Below, piece by piece: positions 1 to 8,597 of a stretch of 64,000 nucleotides of DNA. Source of the stretch: Saccharothrix saharensis. Its GTDB lineage: Bacteria > Actinomycetota > Actinomycetes > Mycobacteriales > Pseudonocardiaceae. A program made the translations under genes and the position numbers. The notes beneath the pieces are model-generated. The model was not told the DNA's origin, searched no databases, and saw only the letters and a program-made list of their open reading frames with translations. How positions within the stretch are numbered: position 1 is the stretch's first letter; each line of letters starts with the position of its first letter. The stretch spans positions 1,612,001-1,676,000 of the forward strand of contig NZ_VFPP01000001.1 in NCBI RefSeq assembly GCF_006716745.1, in the 5' to 3' direction.

Positions 1-1787
1 CGACATCGTCCTACGACGGCACGGTCCTCGTGTGGGACGTGGAGGGGCGAAGCCGGCCGACGCCGGTGGCCAGGCTCCACCACCGCAGACTGGTCAACGC
101 CTCGGCGTGGAACCCGCGCGACCCGGAGATCCTCGCGACCGCCTCGGCCGACAAGACGGTCGCCGTCTGGCGGATCGGCGCGGACGGCGCGGTGGGGACG
201 ATCTCGACGCTCGCCCGGCACACCGACGACATCAACTCGGTGGCGTGGCTGCCCGACGGTGAGCGGCTCATCTGCGTCTCCGAGGACGGCCGGGCGACGA
301 TGTGGGACGGCCTCACCGGGCGCTTCCTGGCCTCGGTGGCGTCGCACGCGGCGCACTGCATGATGGTGTCGGCGAACTCGAAGGGGCAGGTGGCCACCGT
401 CGGCGAGGACGGCATGGTGGCCGTCTTCTCGCCTGACGACGACACGCGGCGCGCGACGAAGCTCTACGAGTCGTCGGTGGAGGGGTGCGAGTGGTCACCC
501 GACGGCGACACCCTGGCCGTCGCCCGGGATGACGGGCACGTCGACCTGTTGACGGCCGCGCTGGACGTCGTTGTGTCGGCGGAGGTGTCCAGCTCCGCGG
601 TGCGCAGCGTCGCGTGGATCGACGACGAGACCTTCGTCGCCGGCGCCTACGACGGCGCACTGCACTTCATCGACCGATCCGGCGCCGTTATCGGCAGGCA
701 CTCGGACGACCGGGCATGGCCGCGCTCGGTCGGGGCGGCCCGCGGTGTCGTCGCGGTCGGCAGCTTCTGGTCCACGCCACACCTGCTCGACGCGCGGACC
801 CGCGAGCCGGCGCACCCGCCCTCCGAGCCGACGCACGGCCCGAACGCGATCGCGGTGCACGGCCAGGACGTGTTCGTCGGATGCGACTCCGGGCTCGTGG
901 TGCGGTTGCCGGTGGCCGTGATCCGCCGAGGGGACGACGTCGACCCCGGTGCGGTCGAAGTCCTCTCGACCGGCGGCAGCCCGGTGCTCTCCCTGGCGTA
1001 CCGCGACACCGGCCTGTTCGCCGGCACCTACTCGGGAGAAGTGCTCCACTTCGCCGACGGCGACTCGCGGCGGATCGGCGTCGGGGCTCCCGTCCCCTCG
1101 CTCGTGGCCCACGGCTCCGGTGTCCTGGCGGGCACCTACAACGGTGAGCTGGTCCACGTCGGCGGCGGGCCGCACCTGGTCGAGCTGTCGAGGGTGGAGG
1201 GCCACGGCGGGTCGGTCAAGTCCCTGGCGACCTTCGCCGACGGCGACATCGTCTCCGGGGCGACCGACCGGACCGTGGCGATCGGGGACCACGAGCGGCG
1301 CGGACCGCTGTGGGAGCACGGCAACCTGGTCAACTCGGTGGCGACGCTGGACCACTGGGTCGCCAGCGCGTCCCGCGACCACACCGTCAAGGCCGGCCGG
1401 GTGACCCGCGACCCGCGGGGGCAGTGGGTCGCCTCCGACATCCGCACGTTCCTCGGACCCGACGAGTCCGTCAAGGCCGTCGCACTGATCGGCGACCCGG
1501 CCGCACCGGTGGTGCTCGGCGGTTCCTACGACTTCAAGGTCTACGCCTGGCACGTGGCCGCCCACGGCGCCGCGGAGGACCGGCTGTCCGGTCGGGTGGT
1601 GTTCGACTTCGACCAGGCGGTCTCGTGCATGGCTCGCGTGGACGAGCGGCGAGCCCTCGTGGCCGGGTGGGATGGCCGCCTCGTCCTGGTCGAGGCCTCG
1701 CCGGACGGTCGGGTCGCGGTGGTCGGGGAGCTCTCGCTGCCAAAGCTGATCGTCGCGTCGACCCGCGGTGCGGCGGTGCGGTCGTGA
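1..1787 (+). CDS. WD40-repeat beta-propeller protein (5' end outside window)
   Basis: The reading frame is open from the first bases and already encodes a WD-repeat ending (S-S-Y-D-G-T-V-L-V-W-D) before the first GTG at 30, so the true start lies upstream. The visible ~590 residues are tandem WD40-like units, with recurrent patterns such as VNASAW…TASADKTVAVW, INSVAWLPDG…MWDG and VKSLATF…SGATDRTVAI, enough for one or two propellers. No enzymatic domain is visible. WD40 proteins of this kind are usually interaction scaffolds; the partner is unknown. The stop overlaps the next start (GTGA at 1784–1787), so translation is probably coupled to the GTP cyclohydrolase II gene. Whether an N-terminal kinase or NTPase domain precedes the repeats cannot be seen. 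Confidence 0.85.
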   Translation, partial: TSSYDGTVLVWDVEGRSRPTPVARLHHRRLVNASAWNPRDPEILATASADKTVAVWRIGADGAVGTISTLARHTDDINSVAWLPDGERLICVSEDGRATMWDGLTGRFLASVASHAAHCMMVSANSKGQVATVGEDGMVAVFSPDDDTRRATKLYESSVEGCEWSPDGDTLAVARDDGHVDLLTAALDVVVSAEVSSSAVRSVAWIDDETFVAGAYDGALHFIDRSGAVIGRHSDDRAWPRSVGAARGVVAVGSFWSTPHLLDARTREPAHPPSEPTHGPNAIAVHGQDVFVGCDSGLVVRLPVAVIRRGDDVDPGAVEVLSTGGSPVLSLAYRDTGLFAGTYSGEVLHFADGDSRRIGVGAPVPSLVAHGSGVLAGTYNGELVHVGGGPHLVELSRVEGHGGSVKSLATFADGDIVSGATDRTVAIGDHERRGPLWEHGNLVNSVATLDHWVASASRDHTVKAGRVTRDPRGQWVASDIRTFLGPDESVKAVALIGDPAAPVVLGGSYDFKVYAWHVAAHGAAEDRLSGRVVFDFDQAVSCMARVDERRALVAGWDGRLVLVEASPDGRVAVVGELSLPKLIVASTRGAAVRS

Positions 1788-2419
1788 CCGCCGCCCGCCG
1801 GGTGACCGTCCGCAGCCGCGTCCCCGTGCCGCTGGCCCGGTTGAGCAACCGGTCCACCGAGCTGATCAGCTTCCGGGAGCTCCGCGACGGCGCCGAGCAC
1901 CTGGCGCTGCTGGTCGACCCCCACCCCGGGGTGCCGCTGGTCCGGCTGCACAGCGAGTGCCTGACCGGCGACGTCTTCGGCTCGCTGCGCTGCGACTGCG
2001 GACCGCAGCTGGACGAAGCCCTCGATCGGCTCCGGTTCGAAGGTGGCGTGCTGCTCTACCTGCGTCAGGAGGGGCGCGGGATCGGCCTGTACAACAAGCT
2101 CGACGCCTACCTGATCCAGGACGAGCACATCGACACCTTCACGGCGAACGAGCTCCTCGGCCGTCGTGCCGACGAACGCAGGTACGACGTCGCCGCGGAC
2201 ATGCTGGAGGCGCTCGGCATACGCCGGATCCGACTGCTGACCAACAACCCGGACAAGATCGAGCAGCTGCGTCACGCCGGGATCGACGTGGTGGCCGTCG
2301 AGCCGACCGGCGCCTACGTCAACCCGCACAACGAGGAGTACCTCGGTGCGAAGCGCGCTATCGCCGGACACCAGATCGACACGGTGCGATCGCCGCAACG
2401 GCAGCCGCCACACGTGTGA
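1784..2419 (+). CDS. ribA: Stand-alone GTP cyclohydrolase II (RibA type)
   Basis: This 211-residue protein should open the imidazole ring of GTP, giving a diaminopyrimidine-phosphate product plus formate, or a related product. The zinc-ligand pattern C-x10-C-x-C is present (ECLTGDVFGSLRCDCG), followed by the family motif LRQEGRGIGL preceded by the conserved Tyr, and by LLTNNPDKI near the C-terminus. It lacks the fused DHBP synthase domain of the housekeeping RibBA common in actinomycetes. The GTG at 1784 is chosen because it overlaps the WD40 stop. A single-domain copy in an operon with a transporter and a glycosyltransferase suggests specialised metabolism, with GTP as precursor, rather than riboflavin supply; that role is inferred. 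Confidence 0.9.
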   Translation: MTAARRVTVRSRVPVPLARLSNRSTELISFRELRDGAEHLALLVDPHPGVPLVRLHSECLTGDVFGSLRCDCGPQLDEALDRLRFEGGVLLYLRQEGRGIGLYNKLDAYLIQDEHIDTFTANELLGRRADERRYDVAADMLEALGIRRIRLLTNNPDKIEQLRHAGIDVVAVEPTGAYVNPHNEEYLGAKRAIAGHQIDTVRSPQRQPPHV

Positions 2420-2519
2420 CCGACCGTCGTGCCGCGACCGGGCCGGCGACACCGGCTGACCGCCGCGCCGACCGGTCGCGGCACGTTCCGCCACCCGCCC
2501 CGCTAGGAGGTCTTCACCC

Positions 2520-3260
2520 ATGGTTCCGGTGCTCGTGGCCCACGGGCTGGTCAAGAGCTATCGCCGACGGCGGATAGTCGACCGGGTCGACCTCGCGGTG
2601 GAACCGGGTGAGCGGGTCGCCATCCTCGGCCCCAACGGCGCGGGCAAGACGACCACGCTGCTGATGTGCCTCGGCGTGGTCCGGCCGGACGCCGGCACGG
2701 TCTCGATCGCGGGGCACACCCTGCCGCACAAGCGGGCGGCGGCCCGGGCGAACGTCGGGTTCGCCGCCGGCTACCTGCCGATGCCCGACCGGATCCGGGT
2801 ACGCGAGTACCTCACCTTCCACGGTCGGCTCCACGGCTTGGACGACATGGCCGAGCGGTCGACGGCCGCCCTCCGGCGCTTCGGCGTCGAACACCTGGCG
2901 AGCGCGATGGCCACGGAGCTGTCGTCCGGGCAGAAGACGCTCGTCGGCATCGTCAAGGCGACGCTGCACGCGCCGCCGTTGCTGGTGCTGGACGAGCCGA
3001 CCGCGTCGCTGGACCCCGACGTGGCCAACCGCGTGCGGACCGGTCTGGCCGAGATCTGCGGCCCGGGCGGCTCCGCACTGTTGTTGACGAGCCACAACAC
3101 GACCGAGGTCGAGCGGCTCGCGGACCGGGTCGTCTTCCTCTCCGGCGGGCGCGTCGTGGCCAACGACGCGCCGGCACGGGTGGCGGCACAGTTCGGGAGC
3201 GACAACCTGGAGGACGTCTTCCTGCGGCTCGCCGGATCCCCGGTCGGGACCGATCGATGA
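2520..3260 (+). CDS. ABC transporter ATP-binding protein
   Basis: This 246-residue ATPase has Walker A GPNGAGKT (about residues 39–46), a signature LSSGQKT, Walker B LLVLDEPTAS and the H-loop T-S-H-N. It is the drug/polysaccharide-export (ABC-2) type. A strong ribosome site AGGAGG lies just before the ATG. Its stop overlaps the permease ATG (ATGA at 3257–3260), so the two should form one transporter, presumably moving the product of this operon out of the cell. The substrate is not predictable from sequence. Confidence 0.92.
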   Translation: MVPVLVAHGLVKSYRRRRIVDRVDLAVEPGERVAILGPNGAGKTTTLLMCLGVVRPDAGTVSIAGHTLPHKRAAARANVGFAAGYLPMPDRIRVREYLTFHGRLHGLDDMAERSTAALRRFGVEHLASAMATELSSGQKTLVGIVKATLHAPPLLVLDEPTASLDPDVANRVRTGLAEICGPGGSALLLTSHNTTEVERLADRVVFLSGGRVVANDAPARVAAQFGSDNLEDVFLRLAGSPVGTDR

Positions 3261-4078
3261 CCGCCACCGAGCCGGCGACCGGGGCGCGGGCCTGCCTGGC
3301 CCGGACCGCCGCGGTGAGCTACCGGCACTTCCTCGTCCTGCGCCGCAGTCCGCACAGGTTCTTCGACATCACGGTGCTGCCGTTCGTCGACTCGTTGCTG
3401 TTCGGGTCGCTCGGGACGTTCATCGCCAGGGAAGGCGGAGCCGGCCGGACCACCGCCGCGTACCTGCTGGCCGGGATCGTGCTGTGGCACATCCTCTACC
3501 AAGCGCAGATCGCCGTCTCCACCGGCTTCCTGGACGAGGTCTCCTCCCGGAACCTGCTGAGCGTGATGGTCACCCCGATCCGGGAAGCGGAGTACCTCGC
3601 CGGCATCGCGCTCGTCGGCCTGGCCAAGCTGGTGCTGGCGGTGGCCGGGGTCTCCGCGGCCGCCTTCCTGCTCTACGCGTTCGACGTGACGACGCTCGGC
3701 CTCGGCCTGATACCGATCGCCGCGGTGCTCGTCGTCGCGGGCTGGGCCCTCGGCTTGTTCGTCATCGGGCTGGTCCTGCGCTTCGGCTCGGGCGCGGAGG
3801 CGTTCGCGTGGGGGATCATGTTCTTGATCATGCCGCTGTCCGGCGTGTTCTACTCCAGGCAGTCCCTACCGGGATTCCTGCAACCGGTCAGCGCCGCGTT
3901 GCCGACCACGCACGCGTTCGCGGCCGGGCGGAGCCTGCTGTCGGACAACGCGTTCCCCTGGCACGACTTCCGGCTCGCGGCGATCACGACCGCTCTGCTC
4001 GCCGCGCTCGCCGTCGCGTTCGTGGCGAGGGCGTTCACCATCTTCCTCCGGCGCGGCTACATCACGCGCCACATGTGA
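3257..4078 (+). CDS. ABC-2 type transporter permease
   Basis: This 273-residue membrane protein has about six hydrophobic segments, for example around YLLAGIVLWHILY, LVGLAKLVLAVAGVSAAAFLL, IPIAAVLVVAGWALGLFVIGLVL and FAWGIMFLIMPLSGVFY. The LIMPLSGVFYS stretch followed by a substrate-facing Pro-rich region is typical of ABC-2 permeases. The start overlaps the ATPase stop by four bases. It is the membrane half of an exporter with the preceding ATPase. Confidence 0.9.
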   Translation: MTATEPATGARACLARTAAVSYRHFLVLRRSPHRFFDITVLPFVDSLLFGSLGTFIAREGGAGRTTAAYLLAGIVLWHILYQAQIAVSTGFLDEVSSRNLLSVMVTPIREAEYLAGIALVGLAKLVLAVAGVSAAAFLLYAFDVTTLGLGLIPIAAVLVVAGWALGLFVIGLVLRFGSGAEAFAWGIMFLIMPLSGVFYSRQSLPGFLQPVSAALPTTHAFAAGRSLLSDNAFPWHDFRLAAITTALLAALAVAFVARAFTIFLRRGYITRHM

Positions 4079-4115
4079 GTGCCGGCGTCACAGGCGGCCG
4101 AAAGGAGCATCACGG

Positions 4116-4541
4116 GTGAGTGACAGGGTGGCGGAACAGCTCCCCTACCGGGGCACCGCGTTCTACGACGACCACGCCGTCCGCGACTTCGTGGGCGATC
4201 CTGCGGGCTTGTCCGCGCTCGAACCCGGCCGCGGTGACGGCCGGTACGCGCGTGAGCTCCTCCCGAACCACGCGCGGGTCGACGGCCCGCCCGGCGCGGC
4301 GACCCGGCAGGTCGGCGGGTACTCCGACGGGGGACCCCGGAACCGCCGGTCGCTCGGCGCCGAGGTCGTGAAGCGCCACCGCACGGTCGAGCGGTACGTC
4401 TTCGTGCCGTCCGCAGCCGGGTCCACCCTGTCCGGGTTCTCGGCGGGACGCCCCCGGCAAGGCGACTTCGACCCGCACGAGCGACACCGGGCGATGCGCG
4501 ACGTCCCGTTCTCCCCGACCGTCCGCGGGGCCGCGCGGTGA
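4116..4541 (+). CDS. Small hypothetical protein coupled to a glycosyltransferase
   Basis: This 141-residue, Gly/Arg-rich soluble protein is preceded by AAAGGAG eight bases before the GTG, and its stop overlaps the next start (GTGA at 4538–4541). That supports real translation. The segment LEPGRGDGRYARELL faintly resembles motif I of class I SAM methyltransferases, but the rest of that fold is missing and the protein is half the usual length. It may be a truncated methyltransferase, a small partner of the glycosyltransferase or a lineage-specific protein. I do not recognise it. Confidence 0.6.
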   Translation: MSDRVAEQLPYRGTAFYDDHAVRDFVGDPAGLSALEPGRGDGRYARELLPNHARVDGPPGAATRQVGGYSDGGPRNRRSLGAEVVKRHRTVERYVFVPSAAGSTLSGFSAGRPRQGDFDPHERHRAMRDVPFSPTVRGAAR

Positions 4542-6574
4542 GCCGGGAGGACGCGGCGGCGCGGGGGACACCGCGCACCGCCAAGGTCTCCGTGCTCATG
4601 CCGACGTACCGCCAGGCGCACTTCCTCCCCCGCGCGGTCGGCAGCCTCCTCGACCAGACCTTCCGGGACTGGGAGCTGATCGTGGTCGACGACGGCTCGA
4701 CCGACGACACCGCGGACGTGATCGCGCGGTGGGACGACCCGCGCATCAAGTACCACCGCCTCGTCCGCAACGAAGGGCTCGGGTACGCGCTCGGGTACGC
4801 GCTGCGGGCCGCCGTCGGCACCTACGTGGCCTACCTCCCCTCGGACGACCACTACGACCCGCACCACCTGGCGAACGCCGTGGCGGTGCTGGACCGCGAG
4901 CCGGACTGCTACGCCGCCTACGGCGGCCTGAGGTGGTGGACCACCACCGACGCGAGCAAGCCGTTCCGGGTGCGCGTCACGTCGGCGTCGCTGCGCGGCG
5001 ACGACGTCGTCGGGGCCGAGGAGCGGGTGTTGCTCGACCTCCCCGAACCGCTCCCGTCCGATGACGTCCGCAACGGCAATGTCTTCGCGCTGGTCCAGGT
5101 CGTCCACCGGCGGGACCACGAAGCGGCGGTCCGCTGGCCCACCAGGTCCGAGGTGGTCTCCGACGGACTCGAACGGGACCACTGGCGCGAGCTCGCCCGG
5201 CGCGGCGCCCTTTTCCGGTACACGGGCGAGGTCTCGTGCGAGTGGGGCGACCACCCCGACCAGCGCCACAAGATTATCGGCGGTCGTGGCGCGGTGCACC
5301 CGACGGACCCGACCGGCCGCGGCTACGGGCTGGCCCGGTACCGGCAGTTCTACGGCATCGAACCCGGCCGGCCGCTCAACTGGCGCGCCGGCTTCTGGGG
5401 GTTGCCGCACGACCAGGGGGAGCGGTACGGCCCGCTGCGCGCCACCGGGGCAGGACGCTCGGCGGTGTCGGCGGACGAACCGCTGCGGATCCTCGTCGTG
5501 GGCGAGCTCGGGTTCAACCCGGAGCGGATCCTCGCCTTCGTCGAGGCCGGGCACTCGGTGCGCGGCTCGTGGATCACCCGCACGCAGGCGTGGCAGACCG
5601 TGGGTCCACTGCCGTTCCCCGGCGTCGAGGACATCCCGTTCGACGGTGACTGGACGCGCCGCGTCCGGGAGTACGCGCCGCACTTCATCTACGCGCTGCT
5701 GAACTGGCAGGCCCTGTCCACCATCGGTCGCGTGCTCGACGAGGTGCCCGACATCCCGATGGTCTTCCACTTCAAGGAAGGCCCCCACCTCGCGGCCGAG
5801 ATGGGGTTGTGGCCGGTGATGGTGAAGGTACTGCGGCACAGCGCGGGCGTGATCTTCATCAACCAGGAGTGCCGGGAGTTCTTCGAGCGCAGCACCAAGG
5901 GGTGCGTCGACGGCGACCGCGTGCTGATCCTCGACGGCGACCTGCCCAAGGCGAACTGGATGACGGACGACTGGTCGCCGAAGCTGTCCGCCCTGGACGG
6001 CGAGCCGCACACGGTCTGCGTCGGGCGGATCCGGGTGGAGAGCAGGAGCTTCCTGGAGCCGATGCCGGTGCTGGAGAAGGCCGGTGTGCACGTGCACGTG
6101 TACGGCGAGACCTACCAGAAGTGGAGTCAGGACTGGATCGAGACCGGTCGCGGCAGCCGGTTCCTGCACCTGCACCCCACTGTGGAGCCGGCGAACTGGG
6201 TTCGGGAGCTGTCCCGGTACGACGCCGCTTGGCCCCACATCCACGAGAGCTCCAACCAAGGCGACCTCCGCCGCGCGCATTGGGACGACCTCAACCTGCC
6301 GGCGAGGCTGGGCACGTACGCGGTTGCCGGCCTGCCCTGGATGGTGCGGGACAACAGCGGTCACCGGGTCGCCGTGCAGAGCCTCGCGGAACGCCACGGG
6401 CTCGGCGTCGTCTTCAACGACATCGACGACCTCGCGGAGCGCCTGCGGGACACGACGGCGATGGCGGGGCTGACCGATCGCGCTCGCGCCGCCCGACCGG
6501 AGTTCAGCTTCGACGACCAGCTACCCGTGCTCCTCGCCTTCTGCCGGAGGGTGGTAGAAATGGGCCCGAGGTGA
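4538..6574 (+). CDS. Two-domain glycosyltransferase (GT2 plus GT-B-like domain)
   Basis: Of 678 residues, the first ~250 form a family 2 glycosyltransferase: VSVLMPTYRQ, LIVVDDGSTDDT and a metal-binding SDDHYD. From about residue 315 a second domain starts (LRILVVGELGFNPERI) and runs to the end, with GT-B-like features: VCVGRIRVESRSF, a VHVYGETYQ strand and a nucleotide-binding-like region NLPARLGTYAVAGLPWMV. The enzyme could add two sugars, or combine transfer with recognition. It probably works in the cytoplasm on the product of this operon before export by the adjacent ABC pair. The acceptor and sugar are unknown. Confidence 0.85.
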   Translation: MSREDAAARGTPRTAKVSVLMPTYRQAHFLPRAVGSLLDQTFRDWELIVVDDGSTDDTADVIARWDDPRIKYHRLVRNEGLGYALGYALRAAVGTYVAYLPSDDHYDPHHLANAVAVLDREPDCYAAYGGLRWWTTTDASKPFRVRVTSASLRGDDVVGAEERVLLDLPEPLPSDDVRNGNVFALVQVVHRRDHEAAVRWPTRSEVVSDGLERDHWRELARRGALFRYTGEVSCEWGDHPDQRHKIIGGRGAVHPTDPTGRGYGLARYRQFYGIEPGRPLNWRAGFWGLPHDQGERYGPLRATGAGRSAVSADEPLRILVVGELGFNPERILAFVEAGHSVRGSWITRTQAWQTVGPLPFPGVEDIPFDGDWTRRVREYAPHFIYALLNWQALSTIGRVLDEVPDIPMVFHFKEGPHLAAEMGLWPVMVKVLRHSAGVIFINQECREFFERSTKGCVDGDRVLILDGDLPKANWMTDDWSPKLSALDGEPHTVCVGRIRVESRSFLEPMPVLEKAGVHVHVYGETYQKWSQDWIETGRGSRFLHLHPTVEPANWVRELSRYDAAWPHIHESSNQGDLRRAHWDDLNLPARLGTYAVAGLPWMVRDNSGHRVAVQSLAERHGLGVVFNDIDDLAERLRDTTAMAGLTDRARAARPEFSFDDQLPVLLAFCRRVVEMGPR

Positions 6575-6579
6575 TCGCT

Positions 6580-6599
6580 CGCGGCGGCATCTCGCCGCG
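6580..6599 (+). terminator. Short GC hairpin after the glycosyltransferase
   Basis: CGCGGCG and CGCCGCG can pair around a six-base loop (GCATCT) directly downstream of the stop at 6574. There is no U-run. It may end or slow transcription of the first operon. Confidence 0.4.
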
Positions 6600-6682
6600 G
6601 AACGCCGTGCCGCGCCCGACTCGGCGTGTGGGCGCATCGTGCCGGTCAGCGGTGTCCGCCGCACGACCGGGGAGGCAGCCGC

Positions 6683-7093
6683 ATGCCGATGACCCTGCGT
6701 TTCGAGGTCTTCCCGCAAGACCTGGACACGACGGTGAAGTTCTACACCGATGTGCTCGGGTTCACCGCGGAGCGGTATGAGCCGGACGGCCCGCACCCCT
6801 ACGCGTCCCTCGTCCGCGACGAGGTCTGCGTCGGCGTGTCCCCGCGTCCCCAGGCCGTCCCGGCGGAGCACCGCCGACCTCCGGTCGGCGTGGAACTCGT
6901 GTTCGAGGTCGACGACGTCGAGGTCGAAGCCCGACGCATCGAGACCTCCGGGTGGCCGATCGAGGAGGAGCTCCAGCACCGGCCGTGGGGGCTGCGGGAC
7001 TTCCGGATCTGCGACCCCAACGGGTACTACGTCCGGATCACGGAACGGACCCCGGGCGGTGGGTCCGCGCCGTCGACGGGGGGAGCGCGGTGA
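6683..7093 (+). CDS. VOC (glyoxalase/bleomycin-resistance) family protein
   Basis: This 136-residue protein has the VOC fold pattern: an N-terminal beta strand with LDTTVKFYTDVLGF, then a second half with PWGLRDFRICDPNGYYVRI, whose terminal acidic/metal region is typical. The ATG at 6683 is chosen over an upstream in-frame codon because GGGGAGG precedes it at good spacing. VOC members include antibiotic-binding resistance proteins, glyoxalases and epimerases; which applies here is unknown. It follows the glycosyltransferase by about 110 bases, and a role in self-protection for that operon is only a guess. Confidence 0.85.
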   Translation: MPMTLRFEVFPQDLDTTVKFYTDVLGFTAERYEPDGPHPYASLVRDEVCVGVSPRPQAVPAEHRRPPVGVELVFEVDDVEVEARRIETSGWPIEEELQHRPWGLRDFRICDPNGYYVRITERTPGGGSAPSTGGAR

Positions 7094-7202
7094 CGCCCGT
7101 CCCCGGGATGGCGGGCGGCTCGTGCGCGGGCACGGCGACCTGATCGTGGTGCGCAGCCCGGCCCCCGGCCGCGGGTAGCGGCACGGGGACCGGTGCTCGC
7201 GG

Positions 7203-8597
7203 CTACCGCCCCTGGAGCTGCTTCTCCTTGGCGAAGAACTCCTTGATGAGGTTGTCGCGGACCTGGTCGCCGTTGGCCGCGTACGGCCCGCCGGGACCGG
7301 TGAGCTGGTCGATCTGCTGGAACAGGACCAGGCTCTGGTCCCGCATCGCGGGGTTCATCGTGAGCTGCTGGCCGTTGACCGTCACCGGGTTGCCCTGGAT
7401 GTAGTCGCGCAGGCCGTTCCAGTCGGTGTGCGCGACCGTGCCCGGCGGCAGCTGGTAGCTCATCCGCGGCGGGTTGTTGTTCGCGCCGTGATGGGCGTTC
7501 TCGTTGATGAGCACGTTCTGGTACTCCAGCAACGTGTTCTGGGCGTTGTGGTGCGTGAAGCCGTGCTCGTTCTGCCGGGCGTGCCCGACCTCGTGCATCA
7601 ACGTCGCGTTGTCGTTGTGCTTGTCGTCGAGCATGAGGAGGTTGCTGTCGCCGTTGTAGGCACCGCCGCCCTGCATGTCGAGGGCGTCGGCCGCCGGGGT
7701 GCCCGCGAACTCGGGGTCGGCCATGAGGTCCGGCGGGTAGCCCATCATCTCGCCCAGCGTCATGCCCTGCTGCTCGGGGGTGAGGCCGTGGCGGTTGCCC
7801 GGCGGCAGGTCCATGACCGGCGTGTCCAGCGTGTACGGGCGGCCGTCCGGCCGGTTGCCGGTGGGCACGATGACGGCGCCGACGTCGTTGTTCACCCCGA
7901 GCTGCTGGCGGATGTCGCCGATGCGGTCGCCGATCGGTCGGGTGTCCGGGCTCGGCATCGGCGTCGGGTTCGGCGGTGGCGGCATCGGGCCGTCGCCGGT
8001 CACCTCGGGCGGCGGCGGCACGGTGTCGCCCTGGTTCGTGGTGTCGCCCTGGTTGGTCCCGCCCTGGTTGCCGCCCTGGTTGCCGCCGCCCTGGTTGCCG
8101 CCGGGCGGGCCCTGGTAGACGTCGTTGTCCCGGCCGATGCCGCCGAGGTTGTCGGCGATGTCGGTGTCGGTGGTGCGCATCGTCTCGGCGGAGTCGCGGA
8201 CCTTCTGCGCGGCGTTGGCGGCGGCGTCCGCGGCGGCCTTGGTCGTGTCCGCGCCCTGGGTGATCGTGGTGTTCAGCGGTGAGGCGATCATGCTGCCGAA
8301 CGCGCCGTACGCCTCGGGCGTCGCCTGGTGCGAGCCCAGGTTCTGACCGGTCGTGGTCAGGCCGTGGCCGACGTTGTCCAGGTTCTGCGCCGCCCAGTCC
8401 AGGTTGTCCAGGCTCATCGCGCTGCCGTTGTCGCTGATCTGGTAGAAGTCCGAGAACGGGTTCTGCGGCGACGGCGGCGGGCTGACCTCGTAGCGGTCGC
8501 TGAACGGGTTGCTGGTCGTGCTCGTGGTGCTGCCCGGGCTGCCGGGCGGCGAGTCCCCGGAGGACGAGGAGCCGCCACTCCCTCCGTGGCGGGCCAT
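7203..8597 (-). CDS. Putative secreted zinc metallopeptidase with Gln/Asn/Gly-rich linker
   Basis: This 464-residue protein starts one base inside the stop of the upstream WXG-type gene (TGATG). The N-terminal ~110 residues are low-complexity, then helical. A middle linker carries repeated G-G-N-Q units and poly-Pro. The C-terminal ~230 residues hold an HExxH zinc motif (LMHEVGHARQ) followed by Asn/His-rich helices (NENAHH). Small single-domain HExxH proteases of this style, such as the NleD/M91 group, act as toxins or effectors. Coupling to a WXG-like protein suggests export by a type VII (ESX-like) system. No classical signal peptide is visible. I see no obvious immunity gene beside it. The peptidase assignment rests on the zinc motif and layout. 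Confidence 0.7.
   Translation of the reverse strand: MARHGGSGGSSSSGDSPPGSPGSTTSTTSNPFSDRYEVSPPPSPQNPFSDFYQISDNGSAMSLDNLDWAAQNLDNVGHGLTTTGQNLGSHQATPEAYGAFGSMIASPLNTTITQGADTTKAAADAAANAAQKVRDSAETMRTTDTDIADNLGGIGRDNDVYQGPPGGNQGGGNQGGNQGGTNQGDTTNQGDTVPPPPEVTGDGPMPPPPNPTPMPSPDTRPIGDRIGDIRQQLGVNNDVGAVIVPTGNRPDGRPYTLDTPVMDLPPGNRHGLTPEQQGMTLGEMMGYPPDLMADPEFAGTPAADALDMQGGGAYNGDSNLLMLDDKHNDNATLMHEVGHARQNEHGFTHHNAQNTLLEYQNVLINENAHHGANNNPPRMSYQLPPGTVAHTDWNGLRDYIQGNPVTVNGQQLTMNPAMRDQSLVLFQQIDQLTGPGGPYAANGDQVRDNLIKEFFAKEKQLQGR
8028..8103 (-). repeat. Imperfect tandem repeat coding GGNQ-type units
   Basis: Several copies of a CCCTGGTTG-centred unit (plus strand) spaced by short GC blocks encode repeated N-Q-G-G units inside the peptidase linker. 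Repeat number is likely to vary between strains. Confidence 0.7.
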
